From positions 2,423,001 to 2,487,000 of the forward strand of contig NC_134970.1 in the NCBI RefSeq assembly GCF_965638725.1: a stretch of DNA of 64,000 nt, in the 5' to 3' direction. The stretch is from Aptenodytes patagonicus. Taxonomy: Eukaryota; Chordata; Aves; Sphenisciformes; Spheniscidae. Both the position numbers and the translations under genes were made by a program. The notes under the pieces were generated by a model, which was given only the letters and a program-made list of their open reading frames with translations, searched no databases and was not told the origin of the DNA. This document shows, piece by piece, positions 62,213 through 64,000 of this stretch. How positions within the stretch are numbered: the first letter of the stretch is position 1; the number at the start of each line of letters is the position of its first letter.

Positions 62213-64000
62213 CTACAGATGGAAAAACAAAAAAAATAAGCTTTACTTTATCTTTTAAAGCACGGACTAAGAATAAAATCAATACCACGTAAAACAAAAA
62301 CAGCAACATTGACAGGTTTTGCATTTCTGTGAGGAACAAATACAAAATACAAAAACGCTAAACTAACTCAAGTTACAAGCATAGTTATAGAAGGGTACAC
62401 AAAGAGAATGCAGCTTACTGAAACAAGCACTTGCACAAACGTAGTGTGTTTTTAAGTCCATAAAGGGTAAACCCTAGAGAGTCAAACGCTCAAACAAGGA
62501 CACAATACCTATCTCCACCAGTATGCACGTAGTCAGCAAACAGCCGGGGGAACAGCTATGTTTAGCTTTAAATGTGGGTGCAGCAAACACAACCAACGAC
62601 AGATGCAACTTGCACCTGTCTGAAACGTGCAACAGAACATGAATGTGCAGAGAAGCGTTAGCAATATTGCAAAGACAAGTGTGCCAAAGGAGACAAAGAA
62701 ACAACAGCAAGTGGCATAAGGCTGGTGTAACCAAGCTGAACAAGGAGCAAAAGGATGACAGAGTGAGACAAGATAAACCATACTTTTTTTTTTTTAAATT
62801 GATGTTTTTTCTTTGAAGGGGAAAACATCATCATATCCACAACTCCTTTTAAAATCGTGATAGCTGCACAACTATCTTCAGACAGACCTGGAAGCTTTGA
62901 ATAATCAAGAAGCTCTCTTACTCCAACTGTGTTGACAGTAGTCTGTAACCACTGCCTCTTACTGCCATATGTTAAAATATTTACATCTGAAATGAACTCA
63001 CAGAAGGTGAGAAAAGCACTGTGAAATTTTTCAGGCTTGTCATTTTTACAAATTATTAAATGCTCAACTCCTGGAGTTCAGTTCCTTACTTGAACAGCAG
63101 TTATTCCCCTTTTCTACTCACTGACACTCCATGCTGAGAGACAGCAGAGAGGTGTTGTCTTATCCTGTGCAACACTGAAGAAGCCTTGACTAGAGTAGCA
63201 ACATCTGTTTTCCATTTTGTCCTTTAATCTAAAAATAAAGATTTGAGACACATGCCAAACCGAATCCCTGAAAACCAAAATAACTACACAGGAATCAAAC
63301 AAAAATTATAAATAAACCTGCAGATCCACAGCAATAAAACCAAATTCCTTTTTAGTTACATACAATCCAACATCTCGGCACAGACAGTAAATAAGGGAAG
63401 CGAACGTTCTTGCCAAAAACAACTACACACGCCTCTTAAGACTCTGTTTGTTGGTGCTGCCTTGAAATGTTTGCCCTTGTTCACAAGCCCTCAAAGATGG
63501 GCATTTCCTGCAAAAGTCAGTCCTTATCAGTGGTGACTAGGGGCCATCGGATATATCCTGCTAAGTTCCACTACTCTGAGTCCTATCGACCCAAAAATAC
63601 AGTGTACTGTAAGAGACACGCCTTTCCAGAAAGTCTTAAATAAAAAAACAAAGCCCAACCCTGGTAACTTAGAATAAACGCCTTTTTTCTCGGAGTCTGG
63701 CTGAACCTCCGAGATAAGAATGACATATTTTCGGAACTGGCTACAAGACTGTTCAGTCCAGGAGACTCAAACAGTAAGTTTACAAATAAACAGAGAACAT
63801 AAGCACAGAACAAGGTTCACACTTGTTTGTTTTCTGAAGTTTTCCAGGGGGGCAGGAGAGAGGGGGAAAAACCAAACCAAAACAAGGCTGTCCTTCTACA
63901 GTAGAAGTCTTATTTTCACCTTTGCAATCAAAACTCGATATCCTCCCTACACGGGTTTCAATTGTATGCACAACAGAAGCAGCTTTTTATCAGTGACTTA
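62213..64000 (-). other. DYRK3: DYRK3 intron (partial)
   Basis: Upstream of the last coding exon the minus strand shows a pyrimidine tract and TGTAG acceptor at 62213-62217, then AT-rich sequence with no recognisable DYRK3 N-terminal coding exon. Small open frames here lack any similarity I know. The first exon(s) and promoter should lie beyond the right edge. Confidence 0.8.

Noticed and set aside
62533-62781. 82-codon hydrophobic frame upstream of the DYRK3 exon as an N-terminal exon
   Set aside because: Does not resemble the DYRK3 or DYRK2 N-terminus and lacks a donor giving the right phase; treated as intron.

Overview
The window is vertebrate nuclear DNA, almost certainly from a bird. 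It carries a 5'-truncated CR1 LINE with the typical avian 3' tail (about 390-840) and a complete solo LTR of a type widespread in neoavian birds (18830-19381, flanked by a 5-bp target-site duplication). The genes are compact and intron-containing, with a GC-rich CpG-island promoter of the kind seen on avian microchromosomes.

Two protein-coding genes are supported, both on the minus strand and both serine/threonine or dual-specificity kinases. MAPKAPK2 (MK2) has ten coding exons between 15274 and 41475, all bounded by GT-AG sites with consistent phase. They give a 390-residue protein about 10 residues shorter than my recollection of the human one. DYRK3 has its large last coding exon at 60641-62212. 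Its upstream exon(s) are not visible and probably lie beyond 64000. The order DYRK3 - MAPKAPK2, same orientation, matches the human 1q32 neighbourhood (EIF2D - DYRK3 - MAPKAPK2 - IL10) read in reverse. IL10 would therefore be expected off the left edge and EIF2D off the right edge. No IL10 exon is recognisable in the 13.8 kb downstream of MAPKAPK2.

Layout: 1-840 flank plus CR1; 841-13.84 kb intergenic, no gene seen; 13.84-15.27 kb MAPKAPK2 3' UTR; 15.27-20.72 kb exons 10 to 2, with the solo LTR antisense in intron 2; 20.72-41.23 kb intron 1; 41.23-41.48 kb exon 1 inside a CpG island (about 40.9-42.0 kb); 42-53.9 kb intergenic, with an 18-bp minisatellite and MIR-like SINE fossils; 53.9-60.64 kb AT-rich sequence holding the DYRK3 3' UTR and possibly a long extension of it; 60.64-62.21 kb DYRK3 last exon; 62.21-64.0 kb DYRK3 intron.

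MK2 is the p38 MAPK effector that controls stability and translation of cytokine mRNAs. DYRK3 regulates dissolution of stress granules and other condensates. Both are stress-linked, but nothing here shows co-regulation. I found no convincing undescribed system; the unusual items are mostly repeats, low-complexity tracts and questions of transcript ends.
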